A stretch of 64,000 bases of DNA. Origin: Motilimonas sp. E26. Its GTDB lineage: Bacteria > Pseudomonadota > Gammaproteobacteria > Enterobacterales > CBDFNC01. Position numbers and translations under genes: made by a program. Positions 29,633 to 41,027 of the stretch are shown one piece after another. The notes beneath the pieces are model-generated. The model saw nothing but the letters and a program-made list of their open reading frames with translations, was not told the DNA's origin and searched no databases. The DNA lies in assembly GCF_021278025.1 (NCBI RefSeq), contig NZ_JAIBHJ010000002.1, forward strand, positions 133,043 through 197,042. The letters run 5' to 3'. Numbering within the stretch: the stretch's first letter is position 1; the number at the start of each line of letters is the position of its first letter.

Positions 29633-32368
29633 TTAGCTTAATTTACCGTGGCATTGCTTGTACTTTTTACCTGAACCACATGGGCAAGGTTCATTACGGC
29701 CTACTTTTGGCTCTTCACGCACGAATGTCTCTGCGCTTTCGCTTTGCTCTTCTGCAACGGCGTCGGCTAATTGGCTGTGCGCGCTTTCATGTTGGTAAGC
29801 TTGTTGCTGTGCTTGTGCTTCACGACGACGTTGCTCTTCTACTGCATTAACGTCGTTCTGAGTTTGCACTTGCACCTTCGCTAGTATCGCCACTACATCA
29901 TGTTTGAGGTTTTCTAGCATTTCTGTAAATAGCTCAAACGACTCGCGCTTGTACTCTTGCTTTGGATTCTTTTGCGCATAACCACGTAAGTGGATACCTT
30001 GACGTAGATGATCCATTGCTGATAAATGCTCTTTCCACAAACCATCTAGGGTTTGTAGCATTACCGCTTTTTCAAAGTTTTGAATAACTTCAAGACCAAC
30101 CACTTCTTGTTTAGCTTTGTAAGCAAGGCGAGATTGATCGAGAATTTGCTCACGCAACTTCTCTTCGTCAAGCTTATCGTCTTTATCTAACCATTCTTGT
30201 AATGGTAGATCGAGTGCAAAGTCACTCTTCAAGCGGGCTTCTAAATCTGCAATTTGCCACATTTCTTCTAGTGACTGTGGTGGAATATATTGATCAATAG
30301 TACTGCTAATTACATCACCCCAAACCACCTCAATGGTTTCTGAAATATCACCACTGTCCATGAGTTCATTACGTTGCTCGTAAATGACCTTACGTTGGTC
30401 ATTGGCAACATCATCATATTCAAGCAGTGATTTACGCATATCAAAGTTACGGCCTTCAACTTTGCGCTGCGCATTTTCAATGGCGCGAGAAACCCAAGGG
30501 TGTTCAATCGCTTCGCCTTCTTCCATACCCAACTTTTTCATCATGCCTGAAACTTTATCCGAGGCAAAAATGCGCATTAATGGATCTTCCATCGACAAGT
30601 AGAAACGCGTTGAACCAGGATCACCTTGACGACCAGAACGGCCACGTAACTGGTTATCGATACGACGAGATTCATGTCGCTCAGTACCAATAATATGTAA
30701 ACCTCCGGCTTCCAATACCGCGTCATGTACTTTTTGCCAATCCGCTTTAATATCTTCTAGCTGTGCTGGCGTTGCGCCTTGTTCTTCAGCGTCAGTTAAA
30801 CGTACTTGCAAGTTACCACCAAGTACGATGTCGGTACCACGGCCAGCCATGTTAGTTGCAATAGTGACTGCACCAGGCGTACCCGCTTGAGCAACAATTT
30901 CCGCTTCTTTTTCGTGAAACTTAGCGTTCAATACTTGGTGTTTAATTTTGGCTTTTGTCAGTAGCTTAGATAAAATTTCTGAGCTTTCGATCGATACCGT
31001 ACCAACCAGCACAGGTTGCTTACGCGCTACACACTCTTTGATATCAACGATGATGGCTTCGTACTTCTCCATCGTAGTTAAGTAAACTAAGTCACCCATG
31101 TCTTTACGGATCATCGGTTTGTTGGTTGGCGTCACTACAGTTTCTAAGCCATAGATGCTTTGAAATTCAAATGCTTCTGTATCTGCCGTACCTGTCATAC
31201 CCGCTAGTTTTTCATATAGACGGAAGTAGTTTTGGAAAGTGATAGATGCCAGCGTTTGGTTTTCGTTTTGAATTTTAACGCCTTCTTTGGCTTCAACCGC
31301 TTGGTGTAAGCCTTCAGACCAACGGCGACCGGGCATAGTACGCCCAGTGTGCTCATCAACAATAACAATTTCATTATCTGGGCTAACAATGTAGTCAACG
31401 TCTTTTTCAAATAATGTGTGAGCACGCAGCGCTGCATTAACATGATGCAATACTGAAATGCTGGAAGCGGCAAATAACGACGCGCCGTCTTCTAAGATTC
31501 CGCGCTCTTGCAAAATTTCTTCTACTTTAATCTGACCACGCTCGGTTAAGAAGGCTTGCTTACTCTTTTCATCAACGGTGTAATCACCTTCACCGACGTA
31601 ATCTTCAGTATCTTCTTTCTCTTGTTGCTCTAGCAGCGGAATAACTTTATCAAGTTGCTGATAAAGCTCTTGGTTGCCTTCTGTTGGACCAGAAATAATC
31701 AATGGCGTACGTGCTTCATCAATTAAAATTGAATCCACTTCATCCACAACCGCGTAGTAAAGTTCACGCTGGGTACGGGCAGCAGGCTCAAACGCCATGT
31801 TGTCGCGTAAGTAATCAAAACCAAATTCGTTATTGGTACCATAAGTGATATCGGCGGCATAAGCGGCACGCTTTTCATCTGGCGTCATACCCGACAAGTT
31901 AATGCCAACCGACAGGCCTAAAAATTCAAATAAACGTCGGTTCCACTCAGCATCACGCTTGGCTAGGTAGTCGTTCACGGTAATAACGTGTACGCCCTTA
32001 CCGGTAATAGCGTTTAAGTATGCGGGTAAGGTAGCGGTTAATGTCTTACCTTCACCGGTACGCATTTCAGCAATTTTGTTGTCATGTAAAATCATGCCGC
32101 CCAGTAACTGCACGTCAAAATGACGCATACCAAATACACGCTTTGAACCTTCTCGAACGACGGCAAAAGCTTCTGGTAGCAACTCATCCAAGGTTTTACC
32201 TTGCTGGAAAGCATCTTTAAACTCTTGCGTCTTAGCACGTAGCTCTGTATCACTAAGGGCTTGAAATTGTTCTTCTAGATCATTGATCTGTTTAACAACT
32301 TTACTTAATTTTTTCAGAAGTCGGTCGTTTCTACTGCCGATGATTTTGGTTATTATTTTGTTAAACAT
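29633..32368 (-). CDS. secA: Protein translocase ATPase SecA
   Basis: Motor of the Sec pathway, 911 residues. Walker A MRTGEGKT at 102-109, [14 protein letters not shown] around 207-220, the NMAGRGTDI and [10 protein letters not shown] helicase motifs, and a C-terminal zinc SEC-C motif ([15 protein letters not shown]) that binds SecB and lipids. It lies downstream of the M23 peptidase; no SecM-like leader is present in the 77-bp gap. Confidence 0.98.
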   Translation of the reverse strand: MFNKIITKIIGSRNDRLLKKLSKVVKQINDLEEQFQALSDTELRAKTQEFKDAFQQGKTLDELLPEAFAVVREGSKRVFGMRHFDVQLLGGMILHDNKIAEMRTGEGKTLTATLPAYLNAITGKGVHVITVNDYLAKRDAEWNRRLFEFLGLSVGINLSGMTPDEKRAAYAADITYGTNNEFGFDYLRDNMAFEPAARTQRELYYAVVDEVDSILIDEARTPLIISGPTEGNQELYQQLDKVIPLLEQQEKEDTEDYVGEGDYTVDEKSKQAFLTERGQIKVEEILQERGILEDGASLFAASSISVLHHVNAALRAHTLFEKDVDYIVSPDNEIVIVDEHTGRTMPGRRWSEGLHQAVEAKEGVKIQNENQTLASITFQNYFRLYEKLAGMTGTADTEAFEFQSIYGLETVVTPTNKPMIRKDMGDLVYLTTMEKYEAIIVDIKECVARKQPVLVGTVSIESSEILSKLLTKAKIKHQVLNAKFHEKEAEIVAQAGTPGAVTIATNMAGRGTDIVLGGNLQVRLTDAEEQGATPAQLEDIKADWQKVHDAVLEAGGLHIIGTERHESRRIDNQLRGRSGRQGDPGSTRFYLSMEDPLMRIFASDKVSGMMKKLGMEEGEAIEHPWVSRAIENAQRKVEGRNFDMRKSLLEYDDVANDQRKVIYEQRNELMDSGDISETIEVVWGDVISSTIDQYIPPQSLEEMWQIADLEARLKSDFALDLPLQEWLDKDDKLDEEKLREQILDQSRLAYKAKQEVVGLEVIQNFEKAVMLQTLDGLWKEHLSAMDHLRQGIHLRGYAQKNPKQEYKRESFELFTEMLENLKHDVVAILAKVQVQTQNDVNAVEEQRRREAQAQQQAYQHESAHSQLADAVAEEQSESAETFVREEPKVGRNEPCPCGSGKKYKQCHGKLS

Positions 32369-32445
32369 CTATCAACTCTCGCGTTTTAATCATTAAAGCT
32401 TGCTCAATCCTTGGCAAGAAAGTTATTTTCTAATTTGTGCTTGGT

Positions 32446-33369
32446 CTAACCGGCTTTTCGGTAAATATATTTACGCGGATTAACCTGTACGCCATCTTTT
32501 AGGACTTCGTAGTGCACATGGGGCCCCGTTGAACGCCCCGTTGTTCCCATTAATGCAATGGTTTGACCGCGGGTAACGACATCGCCCTCAGCTACGTTGA
32601 CGGCTTTAGCATGAGCATAACGAGTAACAAATCCATCGCCATGATTTATCTCAACTAATTTACCATAACCCGTTTTAGTTCCAGCCCAGCTAACAATACC
32701 CGCCGCCGTGGCGGTGATGGGCATGCCATTACGCCCAGCAATGTCGACACCTTTGTGGTAGCGCGCACGTCCAGTAAATGGGTCACTGCGAACACCGAAT
32801 AAAGAAGTGACATAGCCTTTACCTTTAACTGGCATACCAAAAATGAAGCTGTCATCAGAGATATGGTGATTCATTAACACAGATTCAAGTAATTGCATCT
32901 GTTCTTCGTTAGTTTTTATTTCAAAAGCCACTTCTTCAATCTGCTGAGTCAGTGTTTTTAGATCTACGCTGAGTACGAGATCATTATCTGAAATAGGGCC
33001 ACCCATCGGCATAGGTTGAGAAAAATCAAATTCGCCGTCTTCCAATTCTGCTTGCTCAGCTAAGCGGCCGCCCAATGCATTCAAGCGACTAACTTGTGCT
33101 TGTAGCTCACCTACTTTCGTCGCCAACATAATTAACTGCTGATCAGATTCTTGTTTTAAGCGGGTTAGTTGCTCGTTTTTTTTGCTTAGATTGCCTGTAA
33201 TACTGGCAATTTTATATTGCATTAGTGTGGCAGAATAGCCGTCGTAGAGGCGATGTCCGACCATTGCGGTGACAAAGGCAAATAGCACTAATAAAAACCA
33301 AATCCATTTGAGCTTTATCACTATGCTGTGCCGATGTTTCTGACCGGCGTAAATAACTGTTACACTCAT
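32446..33369 (-). CDS. M23-family metallopeptidase with N-terminal anchor and coiled coil
   Basis: Inner-membrane anchored periplasmic protein of 307 residues: one transmembrane segment (WIWFLLVLFAFVTAMVGH, about 25-43), a coiled coil (about 60-160) and a C-terminal LytM/M23 domain with HKGVD and HVHYEV zinc-ligand motifs, all apparently intact. It probably cleaves peptidoglycan cross-links or activates amidases, as EnvC/NlpD and related proteins do. Genes of this type between secA and lpxC are usual in the Shewanella group. Its start is 31 bp from the divergent dciA start. Confidence 0.9.
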   Translation of the reverse strand: MSVTVIYAGQKHRHSIVIKLKWIWFLLVLFAFVTAMVGHRLYDGYSATLMQYKIASITGNLSKKNEQLTRLKQESDQQLIMLATKVGELQAQVSRLNALGGRLAEQAELEDGEFDFSQPMPMGGPISDNDLVLSVDLKTLTQQIEEVAFEIKTNEEQMQLLESVLMNHHISDDSFIFGMPVKGKGYVTSLFGVRSDPFTGRARYHKGVDIAGRNGMPITATAAGIVSWAGTKTGYGKLVEINHGDGFVTRYAHAKAVNVAEGDVVTRGQTIALMGTTGRSTGPHVHYEVLKDGVQVNPRKYIYRKAG

Positions 33370-33400
33370 GGTTATACTACTCGATTAGATCTTAAATAAG

Positions 33401-33886
33401 ATGCGTAAAAATCATCCTTGTCCACTTACCAAATTGGCTTCTGACTCTAATTTCAGAAAATTGAAAGAGCGAGCCGATCAATTATCAGCGCTCGACAGGG
33501 TACTACAAAGTGTGTTGGAACAACACCAGATTAAACATTGCAAGATCGCAAATTTTAGAACTGGAACCTTATTCCTCGCCGTTTCCAGCGCAGTTTGGTT
33601 AACAAAATTCAATCAAAAGCGCAGCGATATTTTATCCGACCTACGTCAAAGTATTCCGGCATTGGTTAGCATTGAAGCTAAAATCAATCCTGAACTAGCC
33701 AAAAAAGTAACCGTAAAGGTCAATGAACCCGTTCAATTTAAAGCTAACCCTAGGAGGATCTCTGAAACTTCAGCGGGCTATATTTTGAGCGCTGCTGAAC
33801 ACGCATCGGGGAAACTGAAGGAAAAGCTAGAAAGATTAGCTGCACTGGCTACAGAGAGACGAGCCAGTACAGATAACGATAATTAG
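33401..33886 (+). CDS. dciA: DciA-like DUF721 protein
   Basis: 161 residues with the DUF721 domain (about 20-105: LDRVLQSVLEQHQIKHCKIANFRTGTLFLAVSSAVWLTKF...LRQ). DciA loads or helps load the replicative helicase DnaB in bacteria lacking DnaC. The C-terminal third is charged and variable. The position next to lpxC and secA is conserved in gammaproteobacteria. Convergent with lpxC and divergent from the M23 gene. Confidence 0.85.
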   Translation: MRKNHPCPLTKLASDSNFRKLKERADQLSALDRVLQSVLEQHQIKHCKIANFRTGTLFLAVSSAVWLTKFNQKRSDILSDLRQSIPALVSIEAKINPELAKKVTVKVNEPVQFKANPRRISETSAGYILSAAEHASGKLKEKLERLAALATERRASTDNDN

Positions 33887-33931
33887 CCTAAGACTATTAG
33901 CCTAATTAAATCAAACGCAGTTTATTAGTTA

Positions 33932-33956
33932 CAAATAGTTTTAGCTAAACTATTTG
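33932..33956. terminator. Hairpin between convergent dciA and lpxC
   Basis: Perfect 10-bp stem CAAATAGTTT / AAACTATTTG around a five-base loop, directly after the lpxC stop. The stem is A+T-rich and no long T run follows on either strand, so it is a weak or bidirectional terminator at best. Confidence 0.45.
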
Positions 33957-34871
33957 TTAAGCAAACGCTGGCGATAGGTATGTCACCGCCTCTTCTGCTT
34001 CTTGCTCAAAGCTCACCATTTCCCACGCAGTTTGGTCTGCTAACAGCGCACATAACAATTTATTGTTTAGTGCGTGTCCGGTTTTGTAGGCTTTTAACTC
34101 ACCTAAAATAGTGTAGCCACCTAAGTATAAGTCACCAATAGCGTCCAATACTTTGTGTTTTACAAACTCGTCTTCATAACGCAGACCGTCTTCGTTTAAC
34201 ACACGGTAATCGTCTAAACCAATCGCATTGTCTAAACTCGCACCTAGAGCCAAGTTGTTAGACTGCAAATACTCAACATCACGCATAAACCCAAAGGTAC
34301 GTGCGCGGCTGATTTGCTTTAAAAACCAAGGACCAGAAAACTCACTAACAATGTGTTGGTTTTGCCCTTCAATTACCGGGTGAGCAAAATCAATCGCGAA
34401 ATCTAAACGGAAACCCTTATTAGTCGGGTTTAGCTCCGCCCATTTATCCCCATCCTCTACGCGAACAGGCTTTTTAATGCGGATAAATTTCTTCGCGACG
34501 TTAAGTTCTTCTATGCCGGCAGACTGAAGCAAAAACACAAAAGGACTGGCACTACCATCCATAATTGGAATTTCTGGTGCATCCACGTCAATCACAATAT
34601 TATCGATACCTAAGCCCGCTAAAGCAGCACTTAAATGCTCAACTGTTGAAATTTTTTCGCCAGACTCGTTCACTAAACAAGTACAAAGCATGCTCTCTTG
34701 CACTGCCTGCGCGGTAGCCTTAATGCTTACCACAGGATCTAAATCGACCCGACGATAAACAATACCTGTATTAGCTGGAGCGGGACGCAAAGTCATCGTG
34801 ACTTTATTACCCGAATGCAGGCCAATACCGGTTGCTTGTACGCTTTGTTTTAATGTTCTTTGTTTAATCAT
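33957..34871 (-). CDS. lpxC: UDP-3-O-acyl-N-acetylglucosamine deacetylase
   Basis: Committed step of lipid A synthesis; zinc deacetylase of 304 residues. Visible: [16 protein letters not shown] start, [10 protein letters not shown] (zinc His), and [14 protein letters not shown] with the second His and the Asp ligand. It is 173 bp downstream of ftsZ, as in E. coli, with room for its own promoter. Confidence 0.97.
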   Translation of the reverse strand: MIKQRTLKQSVQATGIGLHSGNKVTMTLRPAPANTGIVYRRVDLDPVVSIKATAQAVQESMLCTCLVNESGEKISTVEHLSAALAGLGIDNIVIDVDAPEIPIMDGSASPFVFLLQSAGIEELNVAKKFIRIKKPVRVEDGDKWAELNPTNKGFRLDFAIDFAHPVIEGQNQHIVSEFSGPWFLKQISRARTFGFMRDVEYLQSNNLALGASLDNAIGLDDYRVLNEDGLRYEDEFVKHKVLDAIGDLYLGGYTILGELKAYKTGHALNNKLLCALLADQTAWEMVSFEQEAEEAVTYLSPAFA

Positions 34872-35044
34872 TGAGTCTTCCGTTTTTCAACACAGTCGTA
34901 TAAATAATAGCGTCATTACCCAGTATCCGATATATAGACAAACGCCTACTTTTATAGGGGCCATACTAGATAATAGACTGTATTTCACGCGTTATTACGC
35001 AACATGTTAACACATGTCACAGAATTTCCAAATATGATGATTAT

Positions 35045-36211
35045 TTAGTCTGCTTGCTTTCTTAAAAAAGCAGGAATATCTAAATAGTCAATGTCCGATT
35101 TGGCTTCTGCTGCTGGTTTCGCCTTGGGCTCTTCAGCTGGTTTCGCAACAGCTTGTTGCTGTACCGCCGCAGACGATTCATTAATAATTGGCGCATTAAC
35201 TGCTGTTTCACGTACCACAGGCTTAGGGTTAACTAATGTGATATCTGGCTTACGCTCACCGCCAATACCTGTTGCAACAACCGTTACTCGTAGTTCATCA
35301 GACATTTCTGGGTCGATAACAGCACCGACAACCACAGTGGCATTTTCAGATGCAAAAGTACGTACTGCATTACCAACCGTTTCGAACTCTTCAATGGTGA
35401 TATCAAAACCAGCTGTGATGTTGACCAGAATACCGCGCGCCCCCGCTAGATCGACATCTTCGAGCAGTGGACTAGAAATCGCTGCATCTGCCGCTTCTTC
35501 AGCACGATCATCGCCACGAGCAACACCGGTACCCATCATGGCCGTACCCATTTCTTTCATTACGGTGCGTACGTCGGCAAAATCCACGTTGATCAAACCT
35601 GTGCGAGTAATTAGCTCGGCAATGCCTTGAACTGCGCCAAATAAAACATTGTTAGCTGCTTTGAATGCGTCCAATAGGCTGATACCACGACCGAGTACTT
35701 TTAACAGCTTATCATTTGGAATAGTGATTAACGAATCCACTTCCGTCGCTAATTGTTCAATTCCTTGCTCGGCATAACTTAAGCGCTTTTTACCTTCAAA
35801 AGCGAATGGCTTAGTCACCACTGCTACGGTCAAGATGCCCAACTCTTTAGCAATGCTTGCTACAACTGGCGCGGCGCCTGTACCCGTACCGCCGCCCATA
35901 CCGGCAGCAATAAAGATCATATCAGACCCTTCAAGTAATTCTTTAATGGCTTCACGATCTTCTAGTGCTGCTTCACGTCCCACTTCTGGGTTCGCGCCAG
36001 CACCTAAACCTTTAGTGATACCAGAGCCAATTTGTAATGTGGTCCCTGCATTTGAATTACGCAGTGCCTGCGCATCGGTATTCACCGAAATAAACTCAAC
36101 ACCTTCAATGTTTTGAGTCAACATATGTTCAACAGCGTTGCCGCCGCCGCCACCTACACCAACGACCTTGATGACAGCTTCGTCTGCATGACTGTCCATT
36201 ATTTCAAACAT
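35045..36211 (-). CDS. ftsZ: Cell division protein FtsZ
   Basis: Tubulin-like GTPase forming the Z ring, 388 residues. GTP signature [11 protein letters not shown]3/T7 loops, a disordered Ala/Pro/Lys linker (about 315-370) and the conserved C-terminal peptide [14 protein letters not shown] that binds FtsA and ZipA. It follows ftsA by 39 bp. Confidence 0.98.
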   Translation of the reverse strand: MFEIMDSHADEAVIKVVGVGGGGGNAVEHMLTQNIEGVEFISVNTDAQALRNSNAGTTLQIGSGITKGLGAGANPEVGREAALEDREAIKELLEGSDMIFIAAGMGGGTGTGAAPVVASIAKELGILTVAVVTKPFAFEGKKRLSYAEQGIEQLATEVDSLITIPNDKLLKVLGRGISLLDAFKAANNVLFGAVQGIAELITRTGLINVDFADVRTVMKEMGTAMMGTGVARGDDRAEEAADAAISSPLLEDVDLAGARGILVNITAGFDITIEEFETVGNAVRTFASENATVVVGAVIDPEMSDELRVTVVATGIGGERKPDITLVNPKPVVRETAVNAPIINESSAAVQQQAVAKPAEEPKAKPAAEAKSDIDYLDIPAFLRKQAD

Positions 36212-36250
36212 AACTCTCTCTCCGTTTACCTTTGCCTGTTCGCAAAAAAT

Positions 36251-37507
36251 TTAAAATTCGCCTTTAAACCAACTATGCACTCGCTTAACGAATGAACCAA
36301 CCCCTTGGCTCTGCTCTTTCTCTTGCCAAGTGGTGATCTGGTTTGCCTTTTGATACTGCAGTAATCCAACCACGGTTGAAAAAACTGGTGAGTCTACATA
36401 CTCAGTTAACCCTTTAACATTGAGTGGCTTGCCTACACGAACCTGAGATTGAAAAGTCACTTCCGCACTCTCAACTAAGCCCTCAATTTGCGCCGCACCT
36501 CCTGTAAGTACAACGCCTGCAGCAAGCTGGTGTTTAACCCCTTGCTTTTTTAACTTTTCTTGTAGCTTATCAAGCTCTTGCTTTACTAAACCTAATAATT
36601 CGCTATAGCGAGGTTCAATCACCTCGGCCAGCGTTTGTCGTTGTAGGCTACGCGCTGGCCTGCCACCAACACTTGGCACTTCAATGGTGTCTTCACGACT
36701 GACTAATGAGCCCATCGCACAGCCATATTTCACTTTTACGACTTCCGCATCGGATGGCGGTGTGCCAAAGGCATAAGCAATATCGCTAGTCACTGCATGG
36801 CCAGCGTAAGGGATCACCGCAGTATGGCGCAGAGCGCCGCCAGTGAATACCGCTAAATCCATGGTGCCACCGCCAATATCGACCACGCACACACCCAGTT
36901 CTTTTTCGTCTTCTGTTAACACGGCATAGCTTGAAGCCAAAGCAGAAAAAATAAGTTGGTCAACTTTTAAATCACATCGTTCAACCGCTTTAACAATATT
37001 TTTTGCCATGTCGTTATGACACGTGATCAAATGAACCTTGGCTTGCATCCGCACACCGGATAAGCCCACCGGGTTTTTAATGCCCTCTTGGTAGTCAATG
37101 GCAAACTCTTGCGCCAACACATGTAAGATTCGGTGCTCATCACGGATCCGCACCGATTTAGCGGTGTGGATCACATTGTCAACATCATCTTGGGTCACTT
37201 CTTCATCAGAAATAGGCACCATACCAATTTCGTTTTGACAACTAATATGTTTACCTGAAATACCTAAATAGACCGAAGATATCTGACAATCAGCCATTAA
37301 CTCAGCTTCTCGCAGCGCGCGTTCAACCGACTTGACTACCGAGTCCAGATCATTGACCCCCCCCTTGTCCATACCTTTAGACTGGTGGGTTCCCATGCCA
37401 ATAATATTTAACTCTCCATCGGGTAATACCTCACCGATCAGAGCGGCAACTTTAGTGCTACCTATATCTAAGCCAACTATTAATTTTTTATCCGTTGCTT
37501 TGGTCAT
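36251..37507 (-). CDS. ftsA: Cell division protein FtsA
   Basis: Actin-like ATPase of 418 residues tethering FtsZ to the membrane. Visible: IVGLDIGSTKVAALIGE phosphate 1, VCVVDIGGGTMDLAVF phosphate 2, VVLTGGAAQIEG adenosine motif, and the C-terminal amphipathic helix VGSFVKRVHSWFKGEF. Start overlaps the ftsQ end by 20 bp. Confidence 0.98.
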   Translation of the reverse strand: MTKATDKKLIVGLDIGSTKVAALIGEVLPDGELNIIGMGTHQSKGMDKGGVNDLDSVVKSVERALREAELMADCQISSVYLGISGKHISCQNEIGMVPISDEEVTQDDVDNVIHTAKSVRIRDEHRILHVLAQEFAIDYQEGIKNPVGLSGVRMQAKVHLITCHNDMAKNIVKAVERCDLKVDQLIFSALASSYAVLTEDEKELGVCVVDIGGGTMDLAVFTGGALRHTAVIPYAGHAVTSDIAYAFGTPPSDAEVVKVKYGCAMGSLVSREDTIEVPSVGGRPARSLQRQTLAEVIEPRYSELLGLVKQELDKLQEKLKKQGVKHQLAAGVVLTGGAAQIEGLVESAEVTFQSQVRVGKPLNVKGLTEYVDSPVFSTVVGLLQYQKANQITTWQEKEQSQGVGSFVKRVHSWFKGEF

Positions 37508-38294
37508 CTGGCTCTCTTTTTGGTTTCCATCCTACTGCTACGCCGGTGTCATAACGTAAATCGACATAAGCTACTTTTTCAGCATCCAGTAAAGGATAAA
37601 TATCAATAAATCGTTGTACTCTATCTACTCTTTGCTCACGGCCAAGTTTTAACTCAATACCTTGCTTAAGTTGTATATTCCATGCGTAGCGATGGGTCAG
37701 TTCAAGGGCTTCAATATTAAAGCCATTCAGCATCAGCAAGCTTTCTAACTGTTTATATACTTCTAACACTTCTACCGAGCTTTGGTTTGGCCCGTATAAA
37801 TACACCAGCTGCTCAGTAATTTTATCTTGTGGTGCGTTGAAGACCTCACCTTGGTTATTCAGCAAATCCTCTTCATTCCAATACGCACTTACTGTTTGCT
37901 CTTGTAAAAACACTTTTAATCTATCTGGCCAACGCTTACGTATTGACGCAGAATAGACCCAAGGCAGTGATTCTAAGTTTTCTTGCAATTGTGCCACATC
38001 TAAGGTGAAAAAGTTCTGCGACTCAGGGATTGCCAATAATACTTGGCGAACCTCATCATCACTCACGTATTGGCGATCGCCCAACACAATAAGTTCACTC
38101 ATTGGCAACCTTTTCTGGTCTGTCAACCACTGTGCCACTGTTAATCCTGTCCAATACAACCCGGCAAGTACCAATAAAAAGAACAATAAGCCAGCGAAAA
38201 AAGCAGCACGACTTTGTGAATGTATGACCACTGAATCAGATTCATTAGACACATCAGCACGGCTCTTTTTTTGCTTAGCGACAGGTTCAGCCAC
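37488..38294 (-). CDS. ftsQ: Cell division protein FtsQ
   Basis: Bitopic divisome protein of 268 residues: cytosolic tail, one transmembrane helix (AFFAGLLFFLLVLAGLYWTGL, about 30-50), POTRA domain and beta domain (LPWVYSASIRKRWPDRLKVFLQEQ). It links early and late division proteins with FtsL and FtsB. The gap to murC (38295-38457) contains no ddlB and no other gene. Confidence 0.95.
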   Translation of the reverse strand: MAEPVAKQKKSRADVSNESDSVVIHSQSRAAFFAGLLFFLLVLAGLYWTGLTVAQWLTDQKRLPMSELIVLGDRQYVSDDEVRQVLLAIPESQNFFTLDVAQLQENLESLPWVYSASIRKRWPDRLKVFLQEQTVSAYWNEEDLLNNQGEVFNAPQDKITEQLVYLYGPNQSSVEVLEVYKQLESLLMLNGFNIEALELTHRYAWNIQLKQGIELKLGREQRVDRVQRFIDIYPLLDAEKVAYVDLRYDTGVAVGWKPKREPDDQSNG

Positions 38295-38457
38295 TCATTT
38301 CCCTTTTACCGATGTTATGAACAAAAATTACGCCTTGTTTCTACTTCAAAAAGCCGTTAAACGCTGCATTATATCGAGCATTATTCTGGGTTCAATGTAA
38401 TTACTGCGTCAAAACACAACAAAACATTCAAATCTGAACAAATATGAGTAACAGATG

Positions 38458-39921
38458 CTAATCTAACACTGCTGAGCGTTTCATTGCTGCAACATTTAAC
38501 TCAAATTCAGCTAATTCTTTTACTGCACCACCAATATTGCCGGCTCCTTGCGTCAATACCAAATCGCCATCTTGCATAATATCAGCTAATACCGCGGGCA
38601 ACTCTTGCACCGTGGGAACATGAATGGGCTCTCTATCACTACGTTGTCGTATGGTTCTGCATAAAGCGCGACTATCCGCACCCGGTATTGGTTGCTCACC
38701 CGCGGCATAAACATCAAGTAAGATTAACTGATCAACTTGCGACAACACATTAGCAAAATCTTCATATAAGTCACGTGTACGGGTAAAGCGATGAGGCTGA
38801 TAAGCCATCACTAAACGACGCTCTGGCCAGCCCGCTTTTGCTGCTTTAATGGTCGCCAATACCTCACTAGGATGATGACCATAGTCATCCACCAGCATAA
38901 CTTTGCCTTTGCCCGTTTCAAACTCGCCATAATGCTCAAAGCGACGGCCAATACCAGCAAAATTTTCCAGAGCAGCAAGGATCGCATCATCTTCAATATT
39001 GTCTTCGCTGGCCACAGCAATCGCCGCTGCCGCATTTAGAGCATTGTGACGACCCGGCAAGTTCAAGGAAATGGCCAACGGCTCTTTATCTTTACGATGA
39101 ACATTGAACTGACAGGCACTTGCTGTTTGTACAAAATCCGAAATACGTACATCAGCTACATCCGAAAAACCGTAAGTAACATAGTGACGGCCAACACGAG
39201 GCAGTAAAGATTCCACCACTTCGTCATCAACACATAATACCGCCACACCATAAAATGGCAGGTTATGTAAAAATTCAATAAAGGTATTTTTCAATACCTC
39301 AAAATCACCTTGGTAAGTATCCATGTGGTCAGCTTCGATATTGGTCACCACAGAGACCATTGGCTGCAGGTGCAAAAATGAAGCATCGCTTTCATCAGCT
39401 TCTGCAATCAGGTAACGACTAGCCCCTAATTTTGCGTTAGTGCCCGCACTATTAAGCAAGCCCCCAATAACAAAGGTAGGATCTCGCTCGGCTTCACCAT
39501 AAATACTGGCGATTAAGCTGGTTGTGGTGGTTTTGCCATGAGTACCAGCAATCGCAACACCATGGCGATAGCGCATCAATTCCGCCAACATTTCGGCGCG
39601 GCGCACAATCGGAATTCGTAGTTCTTGAGCGGCTATAATTTCTGGGTTTTGCTTATCAATGGCAGTAGACACCACCACCACAGAAGCGCCGGCAATATTA
39701 TCAGCACCATGACCAATGGTAATGATCGCACCCAATCCACGTAAACGCTGCACTACTTGGTTTTCACCTATATCAGAGCCGGTGATCTTGTAACCTTCAT
39801 ACAATAACACCTCAGCGATGCCGCCCATGCCAGCACCACCAATGCCAACAAAATGGATATGCTCGACACGGCGCATTTCAGGGATCATGGCTCTAATTTT
39901 ATCTAGTTCAACGTTAATCAT
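38458..39921 (-). CDS. murC: UDP-N-acetylmuramate--L-alanine ligase
   Basis: Adds L-Ala to UDP-MurNAc; 487 residues. [17 protein letters not shown] nucleotide motif, ATP-binding [15 protein letters not shown], and the [10 protein letters not shown] segment specific for MurC. Its ATG overlaps the murG stop by one base. Confidence 0.97.
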   Translation of the reverse strand: MINVELDKIRAMIPEMRRVEHIHFVGIGGAGMGGIAEVLLYEGYKITGSDIGENQVVQRLRGLGAIITIGHGADNIAGASVVVVSTAIDKQNPEIIAAQELRIPIVRRAEMLAELMRYRHGVAIAGTHGKTTTTSLIASIYGEAERDPTFVIGGLLNSAGTNAKLGASRYLIAEADESDASFLHLQPMVSVVTNIEADHMDTYQGDFEVLKNTFIEFLHNLPFYGVAVLCVDDEVVESLLPRVGRHYVTYGFSDVADVRISDFVQTASACQFNVHRKDKEPLAISLNLPGRHNALNAAAAIAVASEDNIEDDAILAALENFAGIGRRFEHYGEFETGKGKVMLVDDYGHHPSEVLATIKAAKAGWPERRLVMAYQPHRFTRTRDLYEDFANVLSQVDQLILLDVYAAGEQPIPGADSRALCRTIRQRSDREPIHVPTVQELPAVLADIMQDGDLVLTQGAGNIGGAVKELAEFELNVAAMKRSAVLD

Positions 39922-41027
39922 TACTTCTTCTCAGTTAATTCATTACATATTGCAGCAACACGCAAGGTCGCATCCACAATCCCTTGCTCACGTGCTTTAG
40001 TTGCCATTTCAAGCAATTGCCTTGGCTGCTGGGTCAATTTGTTTATTTCGTTAGCAAGTGAGTTTGCTGTTAGTTCAGTTTGTGGCATTAAAATAGCAGC
40101 ACCACTGGTTACTAGGCTCAGTGCATTTTTGGTTTGATGATCGTCAACCGCATGGGGCAAAGGCACAAAAATAGCGGGCAATCCGGCGACCGCCAACTCC
40201 GAAACCGTTAACGCCCCAGCACGGCAGATAACTAAATCAGCCCAGTCATAAGCCTGCGCCATATCATCTATAAAATCAGACACTTCAATTGTTGGTATTG
40301 TTGCATCTGCCTGATAATTAGTTTCAGTATAAGCTTGCAACACCGCCGCACTGTTACCACGCCCTGTTTGATGGCGAATATGAACACAGGGATTAGCCAA
40401 ATGGGCTAAAACCTGTGGCAAAGTATCATTTAGTACTTTAGCCCCCAAGCTACCACCCACCACTAACAGATTTAACGGCAAGCTTGGCTCTGATAATGAC
40501 AGCTTGCCTAGGGCGACCACTTCTTGACGCACCGGGTTGCCCACTCGCTCTGCTTTAGGTAAATTTACCGTATTGGCAAACGCAGCTAAAACCCGCTTGG
40601 CAAACTTCGCTAAAATGCGATTAGTCATTCCTGCCGCGGCATTTTGCTCATGAAGCACCAACGGCACACCACTCAGCCAAGCCGCAATGCCACCTGGGCC
40701 ACTAGCAAATCCGCCCATGCCAAGCACCACATCTGGCTGCTGTTCTTTTAATACCTGACGCGCTTGCAAGATAGATTTAACAATTCTAAATGGCGCTAAT
40801 ACTAACCGCTTTAACCCATTACCACGCACGCCCGCAATGTCGATAAAGCTGATGTCGTAACCGTGTTTTGGTACCAATTGCGCTTCCATTCTGTCGGCTG
40901 TGCCCAGCCAGTGTATGCGCCAACCTTGCTGCGCTAACTCTTTGGCAACCGCAATGCCAGGGAACACATGGCCTCCGGTGCCTCCAGCCATCACTAATAA
41001 GGTTTTGTCACCAGACTTATTTGTCAT
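39921..41027 (-). CDS. murG: Lipid II synthase MurG
   Basis: Membrane-associated glycosyltransferase of 368 residues that transfers GlcNAc from UDP-GlcNAc to lipid I. Motifs: [33 protein letters not shown], and [28 protein letters not shown] for the UDP-sugar. Overlaps ftsW by 11 bp. Confidence 0.97.
   Translation of the reverse strand: MTNKSGDKTLLVMAGGTGGHVFPGIAVAKELAQQGWRIHWLGTADRMEAQLVPKHGYDISFIDIAGVRGNGLKRLVLAPFRIVKSILQARQVLKEQQPDVVLGMGGFASGPGGIAAWLSGVPLVLHEQNAAAGMTNRILAKFAKRVLAAFANTVNLPKAERVGNPVRQEVVALGKLSLSEPSLPLNLLVVGGSLGAKVLNDTLPQVLAHLANPCVHIRHQTGRGNSAAVLQAYTETNYQADATIPTIEVSDFIDDMAQAYDWADLVICRAGALTVSELAVAGLPAIFVPLPHAVDDHQTKNALSLVTSGAAILMPQTELTANSLANEINKLTQQPRQLLEMATKAREQGIVDATLRVAAICNELTEKK

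Noticed and set aside
32369-32445. SecM-like arrest leader upstream of secA
   Set aside because: The 77-bp gap is too short and the preceding gene is a full M23 peptidase without an arrest motif.
34985-35044. Intrinsic terminator after ftsZ
   Set aside because: Small inverted repeats (GCGTTATTACGC, ACATGTTAACACATGT) exist but are short, A+T-rich and lack a T run.
38295-38457. Remnant of ddlB or a small gene
   Set aside because: Short frames there have no ribosome site, and no ATP-grasp-like motif is visible.
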